NCBI GenBank assembly: GCA_964609085.1
Contig: CAZSRZ010000084.1
Location: 1-22,994, forward strand
Reading direction: 5' to 3'
From: JANPLG01 sp964609085
GTDB lineage: Bacteria; Armatimonadota; SYMT01
Length of the DNA stretch: 22,994 bases
The notes under the pieces were generated by a model. That model ran no database searches. It was not told where the DNA came from and saw nothing but the letters and a program-made list of their open reading frames with translations. Shown in pieces: positions 22,864 to 22,994 of the stretch; the stretch's first letter is position 1, and every line of letters starts with the position of its first letter. Both the position numbers and the translations under genes were made by a program.

Positions 22864-22994
22864 CGCCAGCCCTGCAACTGTGGTTCGGAACCACGATCTC
22901 TGGTTGAGGGGCTCCGAAACGCGCTTTGTCTGGGGACACGGCGGCACTACCTCCGGCCGCCTGCCCGACCCGGCGTTTCCGATTAGCTTGCGGG
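22864..22994. other. Apparently non-coding end of window with a small hairpin
   Basis: No convincing gene is visible. A palindrome GTGGTTCGGAACCAC lies at 22880-22894 and can form a 6-bp stem with a 3-nt loop. There is no T-tract after it. The remaining bases to 22994 show nothing I can assign. Confidence 0.4.

Noticed and set aside
1..22994. Search for tRNA, rRNA, insertion sequences, integrase or toxin-antitoxin genes
   Set aside because: No tRNA-like cloverleaf, transposase motif, terminal inverted repeats or phage-type gene was recognised by eye on either strand.

Overview
This 23 kb window is GC-rich bacterial chromosome. It most likely comes from the Planctomycetota or a close PVC-group relative. 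The main evidence is families that are expanded in that phylum: two DUF1501 proteins, a DUF1549/DUF1553 protein with haem-type CxxCH motifs, a DUF1592-type protein paired with a DUF1552 (HXXSHH) protein, a formylglycine sulfatase and a secreted FG-GAP protein. I see no rRNA, tRNA, CRISPR array, transposase or integrase. Coding density is high and most gaps are under 200 bp.

Layout, left to right. (1) 1-866: 3' part of a dGTPase-like HD hydrolase. (2) 984-4701: a two-gene secreted operon, a cytochrome-c-like DUF1587/1592 protein with an embedded carbohydrate-binding-like domain followed by a Tat-exported HXXSHH protein, closed by a 10-bp GC hairpin. (3) 4771-6387: an alkyltransferase-like DNA repair protein and an archaeal-type phosphoglycerate mutase homologue that lacks most of its catalytic residues. 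(4) 6418-7770 (minus): a LarA-like racemase family protein, divergent from (5) an unpaired DUF1501 protein (7912-9249), which is followed by a secreted Gly/Tyr-rich protein with an NTF2-like C-terminus (9368-10348).

(6) 10425-12684 (minus): a tight operon of PfpI/DJ-1 protein, Gfo/Idh/MocA oxidoreductase and SDR. It is divergent from (7) 12863-14218 (plus): a type III polyketide (chalcone) synthase-like enzyme followed by a small acyl carrier protein. The shared divergent region contains a perfect 18-bp inverted repeat with a 3-nt loop. Regions 6 and 7 are the best candidate here for an undescribed small biosynthetic system: ketosynthase, carrier protein, SDR reductase and a second dehydrogenase. 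(8) 14350-18247: a DUF1501 gene overlapping a DUF1549/1553 gene, the classic paired arrangement. (9) 18284-20989 (minus): RluA-type pseudouridine synthase, FG-GAP protein and VOC protein, the last two overlapping by one base. (10) 21068-22657: a secreted arylsulfatase, followed by a short ORF ending in a PEP-CTERM-like hydrophobic/poly-Arg tail.

The secreted set (cytochrome-like DUF proteins, sulfatase, carbohydrate-binding module, FG-GAP propeller) fits degradation or processing of complex sulfated or decorated glycans at the cell envelope. That link is inference from family distribution and context. All function calls come from reading motifs by eye; no database search was run.
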